64,000 nucleotides of DNA from Acetanaerobacterium elongatum (GCF_900103835.1 NZ_FNID01000016.1:1-64000), one strand, 5' to 3'. Shown: positions 7,895-16,547, counted from the stretch's first letter. Numbers and translations: made by a program. Notes: generated by a model not told the origin, from the sequence alone.

Positions 7895-9859
7895 ATGATG
7901 AAAGAGATTATCCTTGCCAAAACCGCAGGCTTCTGCTTTGGGGTAGATCGTGCGGTAAACATGGTAGATGATTTGGTTGGTAAGGGGAAAAAGGTGGCTA
8001 CCTTAGGCCCTATTATCCACAACCAACAGGTGATCGATTCACTGCAGCGCAAGGGTGTGCGGATTATCCAAACCCCTCAAAAGGCACAGCCGGGAGAAAC
8101 GGTAGTGATTCGCTCACACGGCATTTCACAGAAAATCTATAATGAACTTGCCCTCACCGGCAGCACGATAGTGGATGCTACCTGCCCGTATGTGGCCAAG
8201 ATACACCGCATTGTAACTGAGAAATCACACGAAGGCGGTATCATTCTAATTGCAGGCGATCCATCGCACCCGGAGGTGCAGGGCATTGTCGGGCACTGCC
8301 CAAACGGTGCATTTGTATTTCAAAATGAACAGCAGCTTGAACAGTTAGTTGTCGATCAGGGCGATTTTGGAGGAAAAGACAAATTTCTGGTTTCACAGAC
8401 CACATTTAATCAGCAGATTTTCGAAAAATGCTTGAAAACTGCGAAAAAAGTGTATACAAATCTCACAATTTTTGATACAATATGTAAGGCTACTGTACTT
8501 CGACAGCAAGAGGCAATGCAGCTTTCCAAGCAAGTCGACCTCATGGTTGTTATCGGCGGAAGGCAAAGCTCCAACACCGCCAAGCTTGGTGAGATCTGTT
8601 CTCAGAATTGCAGGACAATTGTTATTGAAACAGAAGCCGAATTATCCTACGAAATTTTGAAAAATGCAAATAAAATTGGTGTTACTGCCGGCGCTTCTAC
8701 TCCGGCTTGCATAATTAAGGAGGTACAAACAGCAATGAGTGAAATTTTGAACAATATCGATGCCGAGGACGTAAGCTTTGAAGAGGCTCTTGAACAGTCT
8801 CTTAAAAGTGTGCAGAACGGCGACAAAGTAAAGGGCACTGTATCGGGCATCTTCCCTACAGAAATTGCAGTGGAGATCGGCACGAAGCATGCCTGCTATG
8901 TTCCGCTCTCCGAGCTTACTGACGACGCGAGTCTGAAACCGGAGGATATTGTCAAAAAGGGCGATGAGCTTGACCTTATTGTAGTGCGTGTAAACGATGT
9001 TGACGGTACCGTTATGCTCTCCAAGAAACGTTTTGACGCGATCGCCGGTTACGAGAAGGTATGCAACGCGGTTGATACCCAAGAGGTTTTGGAAGGTAAG
9101 GTATTAGAGGTTGTTAAGGGCGGCGTGCTTGCTACCACCAACGGCGTGCGCGTGTTTATCCCTGCTTCCCAGGCCACCGTTTCTAAGGATGAGCCGCTGG
9201 AAAGCCTGCTGCGTAAAACCGTTCGCTTCCGCATCCTTGAGGTAAACCGTCAGCGCGGCCGTGCGGTTGGTTCCATCCGCTCCGTTGCCAAGGAAGAGCG
9301 CAAAGAGGCTGAGGAGAAAATCTGGAACGAGATTGCCGAAGGCCAGACCTATAAGGGCGCTGTAAAATCCATTGTTAATTTCGGTGTGTTTGTAGATATC
9401 GGCGGTGTAGACGGCTTGGTACATATCTCCGAGCTGTCGTGGAACCGCATTAAGCATCCTTCTGAGGTTGTTAAGATTGGCGATGTTCTCGAGGTATTCG
9501 TTAAGGGTATCGACAAAGAGAACAAGCGCATCTCGCTGGGCTACAGAAAGACCGAGGACAACCCTTGGGAAATATTTAAGCGTGACTTTAAGGTGGATGA
9601 CGTCGTAACTGTAAAAATTGCTTCACTTACCCAGTTTGGCGCCTTTGCCACCATCATCCCCGGCATTGACGGCCTGATTCACGTTTCCCAGATTTCCAAC
9701 GAGCGTGTAGCAAAGCCGCATGATGTGCTCAAGGTAGGCCAGCAGGTGGAAGCGAAGATTACCGAGATTGACCTCGAGAAGAAGCGCATCAGCCTTTCAA
9801 TGAAGGCTCTGCTGCCCGATGCCCCCGCAACTGAAGAATTCGTTGAAGTTGCCGAGTAA
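7895..9859 (+). CDS. ispH: IspH-ribosomal protein S1 fusion (HMBPP reductase with four S1 domains)
   Basis: A 654-residue fusion. Residues 1-285 are 4-hydroxy-3-methylbut-2-enyl diphosphate reductase, the last step of the MEP isoprenoid pathway. The three Fe-S cysteines are visible at about C14 (AGFCFGV), C97 (DATCPYV) and C197 (ICKATV), close to E. coli positions. Residues 300-645 hold four S1 RNA-binding domains, the third and fourth with GVFVDIGGVDGLVHISEL and GAFATIIPGIDGLIHVSQ. The fusion is known from Clostridia, where it is taken to supply the S1-like function. The N-terminus reads Met-Met, so the start could also be 7898. It ends before a strong terminator and closes the flavoprotein-cmk-plsC row. 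Confidence 0.95.
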   Translation: MMKEIILAKTAGFCFGVDRAVNMVDDLVGKGKKVATLGPIIHNQQVIDSLQRKGVRIIQTPQKAQPGETVVIRSHGISQKIYNELALTGSTIVDATCPYVAKIHRIVTEKSHEGGIILIAGDPSHPEVQGIVGHCPNGAFVFQNEQQLEQLVVDQGDFGGKDKFLVSQTTFNQQIFEKCLKTAKKVYTNLTIFDTICKATVLRQQEAMQLSKQVDLMVVIGGRQSSNTAKLGEICSQNCRTIVIETEAELSYEILKNANKIGVTAGASTPACIIKEVQTAMSEILNNIDAEDVSFEEALEQSLKSVQNGDKVKGTVSGIFPTEIAVEIGTKHACYVPLSELTDDASLKPEDIVKKGDELDLIVVRVNDVDGTVMLSKKRFDAIAGYEKVCNAVDTQEVLEGKVLEVVKGGVLATTNGVRVFIPASQATVSKDEPLESLLRKTVRFRILEVNRQRGRAVGSIRSVAKEERKEAEEKIWNEIAEGQTYKGAVKSIVNFGVFVDIGGVDGLVHISELSWNRIKHPSEVVKIGDVLEVFVKGIDKENKRISLGYRKTEDNPWEIFKRDFKVDDVVTVKIASLTQFGAFATIIPGIDGLIHVSQISNERVAKPHDVLKVGQQVEAKITEIDLEKKRISLSMKALLPDAPATEEFVEVAE

Positions 9860-9879
9860 TTAAACTTAATTAAAGATGA

Positions 9880-9912
9880 GCAGGCTCTCCGTTATTACGG
9901 AGAGCCTGCTTT
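9880..9912 (+). terminator. Terminator of the cmk-plsC-ispH/rpsA transcript
   Basis: A perfect 12-bp stem, GCAGGCTCTCCG (9880-9891) with CGGAGAGCCTGC (9898-9909), six-base loop, followed by TTT. Confidence 0.85.
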
Positions 9913-9916
9913 ATGC

Positions 9917-9965
9917 AAAAAACAACTCCTCTGCCTTACAATATGAAAGCAAAGGAGTTTTTTAT
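9917..9965. terminator. Bidirectional terminator between ispH-rpsA and spo0A
   Basis: AACTCCT-C-TGC (9924-9934) pairs with GCA-A-AGGAGTT (9949-9959). T runs follow on both strands: TTTTTATTTT on plus and GTTTTTTGC on minus. It would end spo0A on the minus strand and back up the preceding terminator on the plus strand. Confidence 0.7.
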
Positions 9966-9976
9966 TTTAAAGTTTT

Positions 9977-10765
9977 TTACACTGCATTTCGCGTTCTCAA
10001 CCGCAGCTTATCCGAGATCATCGCAATGAATTCGGAGTTGGTGGGCTTGCCGCGAACACCGTTGATGGTATAGCCGAAATAGGAATTCAGGGTGTCGATA
10101 TCGCCTCTGTCCCATGCAACCTCTATGGCGTGACGGATGGCACGCTCCACGCGGGAGGAGGTGGTGTCGAAGTGCTTGGCAACGGTGGGGTATAACAGCT
10201 TGGTAACGGAGTTAATCATCTCGCTGTCTTTTACGCTGAGCATAATGGCATCACGAAGATAATGATACCCCTTAATATGAGCCGGTACACCGATCTGGAG
10301 GATGATATCGGTTACCATCAGTTCTAAATCCATAGGCTGCTGACGAACGGCGCGTGTGTCGCCCAAGGTGGTTTTTACACCGGTTTCAGCACCTGCCATG
10401 TTCATAATGCGGTCGGCCAGTATCTCAAGATCAAACGGCTTTAAGAAGTAGAAAGCCGCACCTGCGGTTAGCACCTCACGCTCCAGCATGGGGTTGTCAT
10501 AGCCGGACATAATCATAAACATAGGCTTTTTTAGTATATTCTTGTTGCTCAAAATAGTTTTCATCACACCAATCGCGTCGATGTGAGGCAGGAAAACATC
10601 GGTTAAAACCACATCAGGGTTTAATTCCTCAATCTTTTCCACCAGTTTGCTGCCGTTTTTGGGCGTGGTAATTGGTGTTAAACCGCGTGCTTTCAGAATC
10701 TCGGTGCACAAACCGCCAAATTCCTTGGAATCATCCGCAATTAGAACCTTTAAAGAACCCTCCAT
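9977..10765 (-). CDS. spo0A: Sporulation transcription factor Spo0A
   Basis: A 262-residue master regulator of sporulation. The receiver domain (1-125) has the acidic pair D11-D12, phospho-acceptor D56 in [11 protein letters not shown]87 in MIMSGYD and K109 in FYFLKPFD. The DNA-binding domain (about 145-260) contains the Spo0A-specific recognition region [20 protein letters not shown]. In Clostridia, orphan histidine kinases rather than a full phosphorelay usually phosphorylate Spo0A; no such kinase is adjacent. The ATG is preceded by AAGGAGGAAAG. The gene follows spoIVB in the order conserved across Firmicutes and has its own sigma-A-like promoter at 10947-10975 with 0A-like boxes upstream. 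Confidence 0.98.
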   Translation of the reverse strand: MEGSLKVLIADDSKEFGGLCTEILKARGLTPITTPKNGSKLVEKIEELNPDVVLTDVFLPHIDAIGVMKTILSNKNILKKPMFMIMSGYDNPMLEREVLTAGAAFYFLKPFDLEILADRIMNMAGAETGVKTTLGDTRAVRQQPMDLELMVTDIILQIGVPAHIKGYHYLRDAIMLSVKDSEMINSVTKLLYPTVAKHFDTTSSRVERAIRHAIEVAWDRGDIDTLNSYFGYTINGVRGKPTNSEFIAMISDKLRLRTRNAV

Positions 10766-10946
10766 GTTACTTTCCTCCTTAATGTCTTTTGGTTTAAACC
10801 AATATTACCATATATTGTTAAATATAGCAAGGTTTAATTTCAATTATTTACCTCTTTTTAACATTACACGGATGATTCTACCTCAACAACAAAACAATTG
10901 GATTTTAATTTCACCAATGCAGGTTCATCAACAACCAATATATGTT

Positions 10947-10975
10947 ATTATATAACTGTTTGTAGAAAGAATCAA
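10947..10975 (-). promoter_or_regulatory. Sigma-A-like promoter of spo0A
   Basis: On the minus strand, TTGATT (10975-10970), a 17-nt spacer and a perfect TATAAT (10952-10947) lie about 180 nt before the spo0A start. I found no convincing sigma-H promoter in the same gap. Confidence 0.65.
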
Positions 10976-11033
10976 TATAGGCTAAACAAGTTTTGTTTAT
11001 TTTGTAACATTTACTTAGAATTATTAGTTAGAA

Positions 11034-11052
11034 TTTGTTGAAAATTGTAGAA
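11034..11052. promoter_or_regulatory. Tandem 0A-box-like sequences upstream of spo0A
   Basis: TGTTGAA (11036-11042) and TGTAGAA (11046-11052) each differ by one base from the Spo0A box TGTCGAA. They are in the same orientation with starts exactly 10 bp apart, the helical spacing for adjacent Spo0A monomers. A third TGTAGAA is at 10961-10967, inside the promoter spacer. Autoregulation of spo0A is known in Bacillus; here it is inferred. Confidence 0.45.
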
Positions 11053-11076
11053 AAACGTTTGATTGATTATTGCTGC

Positions 11077-12321
11077 CTAGGAAGCCTTGTTTTTAATGTC
11101 TGCACTGATGCTGTCTGCAGAAAGTAACATGTTTTCGGCGAAAATGCCGTAACCGCGCGTTGGATCGTTGACGAATACATGAGTTACAGCGCCAACCAGC
11201 ATACCGTCTTGAAGAATGGGGCTTCCGCTCATACCCTGCACGATACCGCCGGAAGCCTTTAACAGGCGTTCGTCGGTAATTCTTACAATCAGGTTTTTGG
11301 TGGGGTTACTGTCATTCATGTTCACCTTTTCAATCACAATGCTGTATTCAATGGGTTCGCTGCCTTCAATGGTGCTTAGTATCGTAGCCTTACCTTCGTG
11401 AACCTGTTGTTTGAGCGCAACCTCAACCGAGCTATGACTGCTTGGGCTGCTGTTTAGCATACCATATAGGCCGGTTTCACTGTTGGTAATCAGGTACCCC
11501 GCCGCCTTGCTGCCATTAAAGCTGCCTCTAAGCTCACCGGGCAAACCGGGGAGCCCCTTATTCACCGAGGTAATGGTCACATCAACTACCTCACCACTCA
11601 TAAGCGGCAGAATCCCCCCTGTATCAATATCACAAACGGGGTGCCCCAACCCGCCGAACAGCTTGGAAGATTCGTCGTAGAAAGTTACCGTTCCAATACC
11701 GGCCGAACTGTCCCGCACCCAAATACCGGCCTTGAATCTGCCGTCGCTCTTGGCTTTTTCGGGGGTAAGCATCGTATCAAAGCAACTACTGCCGCGCCTT
11801 ACAGTTACATTTAAGGGTTCACCCTCTGCATTTACAACCTCTCTTGCAAGGTCTTCGTTGCTTCCGATCTCCTTTCCGTTCACATGTGTGATAATATCAC
11901 CCAGTTTTATACCCGCACACTTTGCGGGGTTGACTAAAGCTGATCCGTTGTCAATGTCCGTTAACCCTACAACCACTACACCATCCGTGAACATTTTTAT
12001 ACCAAAAGGGGTGCCGCAGGGAATCACTCGCCTTGTTTCGACAACAGATACATTCACATCTTTTATCGGTATAATACCAAACATCTTTAGCTGGGTTTTA
12101 TAACTCTTTCCGTTTAATAACGGTTTTTCTGCCGCGGCTGTCTGGCCGGACAATTTATCTTGCAATACTCCGGCTTTTATATTATCATCAACATAAAGCT
12201 GCTGTCCAGTTTCCACCAAAAAGTCATCCGGCAGCTGCAGCGCGATGGCCGCTATCGCTGTAAAAATCGCCAAAGCCATCGCAAAGCATACCGTGCTGGT
12301 TATTCTAACAACCTTTTTCAT
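11077..12321 (-). CDS. spoIVB: SpoIVB serine peptidase
   Basis: A 414-residue sporulation protease. In Bacillus, SpoIVB is made in the forespore under sigma-G, crosses into the intermembrane space and triggers pro-sigma-K processing by cleaving SpoIVFA. The N-terminal hydrophobic segment (about 8-28) serves as signal/anchor. A PDZ domain spans about 105-195 (AGIKLGDIITHVNGKEIGSN). The S55 peptidase domain follows, with the catalytic histidine in GGLGHPVCD and the serine in GMSGSPILQ. GGAAAGG lies 12 nt before the ATG. RecN, the usual upstream neighbour, is absent. Confidence 0.96.
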   Translation of the reverse strand: MKKVVRITSTVCFAMALAIFTAIAAIALQLPDDFLVETGQQLYVDDNIKAGVLQDKLSGQTAAAEKPLLNGKSYKTQLKMFGIIPIKDVNVSVVETRRVIPCGTPFGIKMFTDGVVVVGLTDIDNGSALVNPAKCAGIKLGDIITHVNGKEIGSNEDLAREVVNAEGEPLNVTVRRGSSCFDTMLTPEKAKSDGRFKAGIWVRDSSAGIGTVTFYDESSKLFGGLGHPVCDIDTGGILPLMSGEVVDVTITSVNKGLPGLPGELRGSFNGSKAAGYLITNSETGLYGMLNSSPSSHSSVEVALKQQVHEGKATILSTIEGSEPIEYSIVIEKVNMNDSNPTKNLIVRITDERLLKASGGIVQGMSGSPILQDGMLVGAVTHVFVNDPTRGYGIFAENMLLSADSISADIKNKAS

Positions 12322-12709
12322 TGTTTTCTATTACCTTTCCGGCGTTGCTAAACACATGGGAAAGCACAAACTACTATAGTTTTTACCGGTTTATTATAAT
12401 CTCCGGCGCTTTTCCGGTTTGTGCTTTGGAGCACAGCCTTTCAATTGCAAAGCGTCAATTAAGCTTTGCATAAACTATCTTTGCCGTCGCAACATATTTT
12501 ATTGTAGGCAAAAACAGTGCCGACTGTCGCAACTTCCCTATGCATATGTAGTATTTTACAATCCGGTCTTCATAAGCGCCCCCACGTTGGCGCTTTGACA
12601 TATCGTATAATTTCAGTCTGGCAGTATTTAAGGTGTTTAATCGTCAAAAAGTTCTCAACGGTAAAATTTCATCTGAATTTAAAAATCAGCTTAAGGGGAT
12701 GACAGTTGG
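12322..12709. other. Intergenic region between spoIVB and the SLOG protein
   Basis: This 388-nt gap separates divergently transcribed genes. It contains an 11-bp inverted repeat at 12361-12427 (listed separately) and a 7-bp hairpin AAGCGCC/GGCGCTT at 12574-12595 followed by TTGACA, with TATAAT too close (5 nt) to form a promoter. No coding potential is apparent. Confidence 0.5.
12361..12427. repeat. Long inverted repeat upstream of spoIVB
   Basis: AAAGCACAAAC (12361-12371) and GTTTGTGCTTT (12417-12427) are perfect inverted copies, 45 nt apart. The interior holds a TATAAT and CCGG...CCGG. The words TTTTCCGG and TTGTGCTTT recur in the clpC leader near 18804-18819, so the two regions may share a dispersed element. 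It could also be an operator or RNA hairpin for spoIVB. Confidence 0.5.
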
Positions 12710-13048
12710 ATGAAGGTGGCGGTAATAGGTTCCCGTGGCGCTAAAAACGCGGATACAGACCTTATTCTGCGTAATCTGCCCCATACCTGCACCGAGATTG
12801 TAAGCGGCGGCGCACAGGGGATAGATTGTCTGGCCGAATCCGCAGCGATTATCCTAAAGCTGCCCTTTACCTGCATTACACCCGATTACGCCCGCTACGG
12901 CCGTTTAGCCCCGCTGCAGCGCAATCTCGAGATTATAGAGTACAGCGATATGGTGCTGGCTTTCTGGGATATGAAATCACCCGGCACGCGCTTTGTAATA
13001 AACGAGTGCTTAAAACGGGATAAGCCCCTTAAAATTATTACAATATAA
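12710..13048 (+). CDS. SLOG-fold (DUF2493/DprA-like) protein
   Basis: A 112-residue single-domain Rossmann-like protein. It has the SLOG signatures VIGSRGAKN (5-13) and IVSGGAQGIDCLAES (about 30-44), then LQRNLEIIEYSDMVLAFWD and a terminal beta strand KPLKIIT. The SLOG superfamily includes DprA, LOG proteins and predicted nucleotide-ligand sensors in conflict systems; stand-alone DUF2493 proteins like this have no settled function, and no effector gene lies beside it. The start is the ATG at 12710 with AAGGGGATGA upstream. It is a single-gene unit ending at a bidirectional terminator. Confidence 0.75.
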   Translation: MKVAVIGSRGAKNADTDLILRNLPHTCTEIVSGGAQGIDCLAESAAIILKLPFTCITPDYARYGRLAPLQRNLEIIEYSDMVLAFWDMKSPGTRFVINECLKRDKPLKIITI

Positions 13049-13103
13049 AAAACAAATTTAGTTTTTGTTTCGTAACCGTTTTAATGCTTTAATCAAAAGA
13101 AAA

Positions 13104-13137
13104 ATGCAGAGGTTTTTTATTTCAAAAATCTCTGCAT
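13104..13137. terminator. Bidirectional terminator between the SLOG gene and the P-ATPase
   Basis: ATGCAGAG (13104-13111) pairs with CTCTGCAT (13130-13137), extended inside by a G-U and five T-A pairs. On the minus strand it is followed by TTTTCTTTTG, fitting termination of the ATPase gene; the plus strand has CTATTTGTTT. Confidence 0.8.
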
Positions 13138-13156
13138 CTATTTGTTTATACTGTTT

Positions 13157-15871
13157 TTAAATAATTGTATCATACCCGCTTGCGGGCGGCAGCAGCTTGG
13201 GCGCAGGGGGAACTACCCCCTCCTGTTCGGGCGGATCGATGGTCGTATGCTTGGGCTTAAATAATGATACTATCCATGCAATAACGGGCCCCGCAAAGGT
13301 GTAGCCCAATACCGCCAGCAGTTGAAAGGGCGTAAGGCTGACCGTTTTAAACAACCCGGCAAGCGGCGGAAGGTAAACGGCCGCAGCAGCAATTACACCT
13401 GAAAGCAGCACCGAAAGCACCAGACGGATGTTGCTGAAGATGTTAATCTGGAACAGATTCTTCTTCTCGCTTTTGCATTCAAATACATGGATGAGCTGGC
13501 TGAAGATAAGGGTGAGCAGCGAAGCACTTCTGGCCGCCTCTACACTGCCGCCATACTTGGTTACGGTTACAAAGGTGGCAAGGGTTGCAAGGCCGATGAT
13601 GCAGCCGCGAAAGATGATGGTGGTGAGCAGGCCGTTTGAAAAGATGCTCTCGTTTTTGGGGCGCGGCTTGCGTGTCATCTCATCATTCTCAGGTGGCTCC
13701 AACCCTAGCGCAATAGCGGGTAGGCCGTCGGTCACAAGGTTCACCAGCAGAATCTGTATCGGCAGCAGGATAACGGGCAGGCCCATCAGCATGCCAATAA
13801 ACATGGTAAGCACCTCACCGATATTGCACGAGATAAGGTACCGGATAAACTTGCGGATATTCTGGTAGATAATCCGCCCCTCCTCCACCGCGGCAACCAG
13901 TGTGGCAAAGTTGTCGTCCAACAGAATCAGCGAAGCGGCCTCTTTGGTTACGTCGGTGCCGTTCATACCCATCGAGGCCCCGATGTCGGCCTCCTTGATG
14001 GCGGGAGCATCGTTTACGCCGTCTCCTGTCATAGCCACAATATTGCCGGCCTTCTTTAAGGCGCGTACAATACGAAGCTTGTGCTGGGGCGTAACGCGTG
14101 CGTATACCGCTGTTTTGGCTGCCGCCTTCTCCAGTGCCTCATCATCCATACGGTCGAGCTGAGCACCGGTGAGCACTCCGTCGCCGGGGGTTAACAGCTT
14201 AATCTCCCTTGCAATGGCTTCGGCGGTAAGCGCATGGTCGCCGGTAATCATCACCGGGCGGATACCCGCGCGGCGGCACACACGAATGGCGTCGTAAACC
14301 TCTTTGCGCGGCGGGTCAATCATCCCTGTTAGGCCTACAAAGATGAAGCTGTGCTCATCCTTTTCGCTCAATCCGCCCTCGGGTTTGTATTTATAGGCAA
14401 AGCCCAGTACGCGCAGGGCATTTTTGGCCATATTCTCGGTCTGGGTATTCACCCAGCAAAGGTCGTCGTCGCCCATGGGCATCACCGCGCCGCGCTTTTG
14501 TATGTATGCACATTTTTTAATCACCACATCGGCGGCACCCTTTATCAGCACCTTGTTTCGGCCATCCTGCAGACGCGCCAGTACCGACATGGCCTTGCGC
14601 TCCGAGCTAAACGGAACTTCACCCTCGCGCGTAAACTGCCGCGCAAGGGTTTGCTCTGAAAAGCCGCCTTTACTCGCCGCTATCAGCAGTGCAATTTCAG
14701 TAGGTTCACCCGATGCGGAAAAGTCATCGCTTTCAATGATTAACCGCTGAAATGCGCTCCTTCCTTGAGTGTAAAGGTGCGCGTTGTTGCACAGCGCGGC
14801 TGTTTGCAGCAGCTCGGTAAGGCATTCGTCCTGCCGGGGAGAGGCACCCTTAATGGAGCGGAACACGCCGCTCTTTTCATAGCCGGTACCCGTAACCTCA
14901 TAAACCCCGTTGGGCGTGATAACAGCGGTAACCGTCATCTTGTTTTCGGTGATGGTGCCGGTTTTATCCGAGCAGATTACCCCCGCACAACCCAAGGTTT
15001 CCACCGCGGCCAGCTTGCGGATGAGTGCGTTGCGTTTCAGCATTCGTGAAACTGCCAGAGCCAGCGAGATGGTAACGATGGCAGGCAGCCCCTCGGGCAC
15101 GGCAGCCACCGAAAGCGAGATACCGGTAAGCAGCATATCAAACGGGTTTTCGCCCCGCACAATGCCTGTGAGGGCCACTACCGCGCAGATAATCAGGCAG
15201 CCGATGCCAATGAACTTTCCCAGCTGTGAAAGCCGCTTTTGCAGCGGGGTCATTTCCTCGTCGATCTCCTCAATCATGCCCGCGATTTTGCCCATCTCGG
15301 TCTGCATACCGGTGGCGGTAACCTTTGCGCGTCCGTGCCCGCGTGTAACTACGGTGCCCATAAAGGCGGAGGAACGCACGTCCTTCTTTACGCTTACCGA
15401 TTCACCGGTCAATATCGATTCGTCGGCATACAGCTCTACGCTTTCCAGCAGCATGGCGTCGGCAGCTACACGGTCACCCGCCTCCAGAATAAGAATATCG
15501 TCCGGTACCACCTCATCGGAGGGGATGCTTTCCTCAACCCCGCCACGCAGCACCTTCGCCGAGGGCGCTGCCATCTTCTTAAGCGCCTCCAGCGTTTTTT
15601 CGGTGCGGAACTCCTGAATAAAGCCCAGCAGCGCGTTTAAGAATACGATAATCATAATGGTTACCGCTTCGCTGATCTCGCCCATCACCACCGATAAAAC
15701 CGTCGCCGCCAGCAGAATGCCCACCAGCGCGTCCTTAAACTGCGAGGCAAATATAACCAGCGGCTTTACCTTCTTAGCTTGCACAAGCCGGTTTGGCCCA
15801 AAGCGCTGAAGCTGCTTTCTGGCCTCCTGTGCACTCAGCCCCTTTTCGGCCGGCAGCGTTTCACGTCTCAC
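13157..15871 (-). CDS. Calcium-type cation-translocating P-type ATPase
   Basis: A P2-type ATPase of about 904 residues that would export Ca2+ (or Mn2+) at the cost of ATP. The N-terminal cation-ATPase domain (GLSAQEARKQLQRFGPNRL) is followed by the PEGLPA transmembrane motif near 258, phosphorylation motif DKTGTIT with D302, the nucleotide-binding domain, the hinge MTGDGVNDAPAIKEADIG and a C-terminal transmembrane bundle. I start at GTG 15871, because AGGGGGG lies 8 nt upstream; an in-frame ATG at 15919 has no ribosome binding site and would add 16 residues. The C-terminal tail is Pro-rich. A structured or MITE-like sequence lies 85-220 nt upstream. Ion specificity is inferred from family resemblance. 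Confidence 0.93.
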   Translation of the reverse strand: MRRETLPAEKGLSAQEARKQLQRFGPNRLVQAKKVKPLVIFASQFKDALVGILLAATVLSVVMGEISEAVTIMIIVFLNALLGFIQEFRTEKTLEALKKMAAPSAKVLRGGVEESIPSDEVVPDDILILEAGDRVAADAMLLESVELYADESILTGESVSVKKDVRSSAFMGTVVTRGHGRAKVTATGMQTEMGKIAGMIEEIDEEMTPLQKRLSQLGKFIGIGCLIICAVVALTGIVRGENPFDMLLTGISLSVAAVPEGLPAIVTISLALAVSRMLKRNALIRKLAAVETLGCAGVICSDKTGTITENKMTVTAVITPNGVYEVTGTGYEKSGVFRSIKGASPRQDECLTELLQTAALCNNAHLYTQGRSAFQRLIIESDDFSASGEPTEIALLIAASKGGFSEQTLARQFTREGEVPFSSERKAMSVLARLQDGRNKVLIKGAADVVIKKCAYIQKRGAVMPMGDDDLCWVNTQTENMAKNALRVLGFAYKYKPEGGLSEKDEHSFIFVGLTGMIDPPRKEVYDAIRVCRRAGIRPVMITGDHALTAEAIAREIKLLTPGDGVLTGAQLDRMDDEALEKAAAKTAVYARVTPQHKLRIVRALKKAGNIVAMTGDGVNDAPAIKEADIGASMGMNGTDVTKEAASLILLDDNFATLVAAVEEGRIIYQNIRKFIRYLISCNIGEVLTMFIGMLMGLPVILLPIQILLVNLVTDGLPAIALGLEPPENDEMTRKPRPKNESIFSNGLLTTIIFRGCIIGLATLATFVTVTKYGGSVEAARSASLLTLIFSQLIHVFECKSEKKNLFQINIFSNIRLVLSVLLSGVIAAAAVYLPPLAGLFKTVSLTPFQLLAVLGYTFAGPVIAWIVSLFKPKHTTIDPPEQEGVVPPAPKLLPPASGYDTII

Positions 15872-15955
15872 CCTTACAACCCCCCTGTAATATTGATGCA
15901 CCTTGAGTTTTACGCTCATTTAGGATACATAGCAATAAAAGCAGTATTATTGATG

Positions 15956-16090
15956 CCATAGTGCCAGTCCCATTATATTCTTTTAACCAGCGTTGTATGC
16001 GCGGGGGAGTGCTCAGAATATCCAGAATGGGTGTAGTGCAATTCTTCTATTGTTTTGCACTAAATGAAAATTGGGTCAGGCGCCCTATGG
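15956..16090. other. Structured or MITE-like 135-bp element upstream of the P-ATPase
   Basis: The ends are inverted: CCATAG-T-GCC (15956-15965) against GGC-GCC-CTATGG (16079-16090). Inside are CCCATT/AATGGG (15969-15974, 16026-16031) and the 8-bp hairpin TAGTGCAA/TTGCACTA (16034-16041, 16055-16062). The set can fold as a closing stem with two branches. On the minus strand it would lie in the ATPase leader; TATAAT on that strand (near 15972-15977) offers an internal -10. It fits either a leader RNA or a small inverted-repeat element. No target duplication is visible. Apart from this element, 15872-16197 holds only the terminator at 16125-16159. Confidence 0.45.
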
Positions 16091-16124
16091 TACTGAAACA
16101 ATAAGTTTCTTAAAATAAACCCCC

Positions 16125-16159
16125 GCAAAAAAGGGTGCCGTTAAGGCACCCTTTTTTGC
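16125..16159. terminator. Strong bidirectional terminator
   Basis: A perfect 15-bp stem, GCAAAAAAGGGTGCC (16125-16139) with GGCACCCTTTTTTGC (16145-16159), five-base loop. The T6 run works on both strands. It ends the 42-residue peptide gene on the minus strand. Confidence 0.88.
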
Positions 16160-16197
16160 AGAGGAATGTTTGCCGGATGTAATTTGCAGATGGATTA

Positions 16198-16326
16198 TTA
16201 GCAGCCGCAGCCATTATTGCCACAGCCGTTTCCACAGCCAAAACCATCGCCACAGCAGCAGAACAGAACAACCAGAATGATAATCCACCAGCAGCAGTTA
16301 TTGCCGAAACCGTTGTTACCACACAT
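16198..16326 (-). CDS. 42-residue Cys/Gly/Asn-rich membrane peptide
   Basis: The short frame reads MCGNNGFGNNCCWWIIILVV followed by LFCCCGDGFGCGNGCGNNGC and a terminal GC. It has one hydrophobic segment (residues 13-22) flanked by cysteine clusters, 10 Cys in all, and Gly-Asn runs. GGAGG lies 11 nt before the ATG and a strong terminator lies 40 nt after the stop, so it is a complete transcription unit. The layout recalls short YjcZ-like sporulation peptides and Cys-rich spore-coat peptides, but I do not recognise a named family. A weak sigma-K-like -10 (CATAATATG) with AACC 16 nt upstream precedes it. Metal binding or disulphide cross-linking is a guess. Confidence 0.75.
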   Translation of the reverse strand: MCGNNGFGNNCCWWIIILVVLFCCCGDGFGCGNGCGNNGCGC

Positions 16327-16547
16327 AATGAGAAAACCTCCTTAAAATTTACTTTCAACACATATTATGTATTGACGCAAAGTGTGGTTACAGAAAAAAT
16401 ATCATTATTGAATTTATTGATATTTTACGGCTTGAAGGCATAAACTGATAATTAAAGAAATTCAAAGAATCATAAAGCAAAGAAAAGATAATACAGCATA
16501 TTTTACAGCATTAATGATTAGAATAAATTAAACTGACCTTAATTGAC

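Noticed and set aside
12595-12611. TTGACA followed by TATAAT before the SLOG gene
   Set aside because: The two boxes are only 5 nt apart, so they cannot form one promoter.
15999-16010. GGGGGAGTGCTC resembling the start of a yybP-ykoY (Mn2+) riboswitch on the plus strand
   Set aside because: On that strand no metal gene follows, and the rest of the riboswitch consensus is not found. On the ATPase strand the consensus is absent.
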